Source: Glycocaulis alkaliphilus (GTDB lineage: Bacteria; Pseudomonadota; Alphaproteobacteria; Caulobacterales; Maricaulaceae). Taken from it: DNA of 64,000 nt. The translations under genes were made by a program, and so were the position numbers. The DNA lies in contig NZ_CP018911.1 in assembly GCF_004000605.1 (NCBI RefSeq), forward strand, positions 62,001-126,000, read 5' to 3'. Position 1 is the stretch's first letter; each line of letters starts with the position of its first letter. The notes under the pieces were generated by a model. That model was not told the DNA's origin. It ran no database searches and saw only the letters and a program-made list of their open reading frames with translations. This document shows positions 63,889 through 64,000 of this stretch, in pieces.

Positions 63889-64000
63889 GGCTTGTCCTCA
63901 TAAAGGGTTTGGAGCGCGGTATGTGGCCAGATTGTCCGGTTCGAGGAGCGAAACCGCAGGAAGGATAGTCCCCTTTCAAAGGTTCGCGACGCAGCAAACG
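63889..64000. other. Unassigned sequence at the window edge
   Basis: 112 bases past the last gene with no start codon and ribosome-binding site. The text has short mirrored pieces (CCTTTCAAAGG at 63972-63982) and an open frame on the other strand, so it may be the edge of a mobile element or repeat; too little is visible to say. Confidence 0.25.

Noticed and set aside
63889-64000. A possible insertion-sequence end at the window edge
   Set aside because: Only 112 bases are visible, with no terminal repeat pair or transposase; kept as unassigned.

Overview
The window reads as chromosomal DNA of a high-GC alphaproteobacterium, most likely of the Maricaulales/Hyphomonadaceae (Oceanicaulis/Maricaulis-like). 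This is inferred from gene order and protein character: hemE-hemH-hemJ-rho, then mnmE-mnmG-rsmG-parA-parB-holA-lptE, is the arrangement found beside the replication origin in Caulobacter relatives. A CtrA-type site, an NtrZ-like protein and an EipA (DUF1134) homologue fit the same group. The taxonomic call is inference.

Layout. 1-3.4 kb: end of heme synthesis (hemE end, hemH, hemJ) and rho. 3.4-5.8 kb: a short AT-rich foreign gene with its own terminator, a glutathione transferase, a palindromic repeat, a dienelactone hydrolase and a DUF6489-like gene. 5.8-13.6 kb: tRNA-modification and chromosome-segregation block (mnmE, mnmG, rsmG, parA, parB) with three parS sites inside the first three genes, then holA, lptE and a DUF3576 lipoprotein. 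13.6-18.9 kb: envelope genes (porin-like protein, NtrZ-like protein, hydrolase, two glycosyltransferases). 19-25.9 kb: translation genes (infC with an ATA start, a secreted four-repeat protein, rpmI, rplT, pheS, pheT). 25.9-30.4 kb: MFS transporter, eipA behind a CtrA site, a BLUF photoreceptor and lepA. 30.4-33.1 kb: an inserted restriction-modification island (EcoRII-N/HNH nuclease, Vsr, C5 methyltransferase). 33.1-49.9 kb: PCuAC chaperone, trpS, murJ, glnD, a heparinase-like lipoprotein, DUF2855, ppk2, mutS, maeB, ampG. 50-57.3 kb: hybrid histidine kinase, comM, yraN, an LpoA-like lipoprotein, hemW, rdgB. 57.3-64 kb: a tiny membrane protein, a DUF2975/XRE pair, a LolA-like protein, DUF2244, an Ada-like methyltransferase, a membrane protein, gloA, a peptidase-like hydrolase and an SOS-box gene.

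Most genes are ordinary core genes. The points worth a second look are: three parS sites all read in the same frame as the peptide VSRET; one-base frameshifts at short C/G runs in both rho and lepA; GTTC-N7-GTTC SOS-type boxes in three promoter regions (the methyltransferase, comM and the last gene); a compact restriction system joining an EcoRII-N sensor domain to an HNH nuclease; an AT-rich gene with a phage-fibre-like end; and a conserved neighbourhood that has lost leuS. No RNA genes, CRISPR arrays or complete insertion sequences were recognised.
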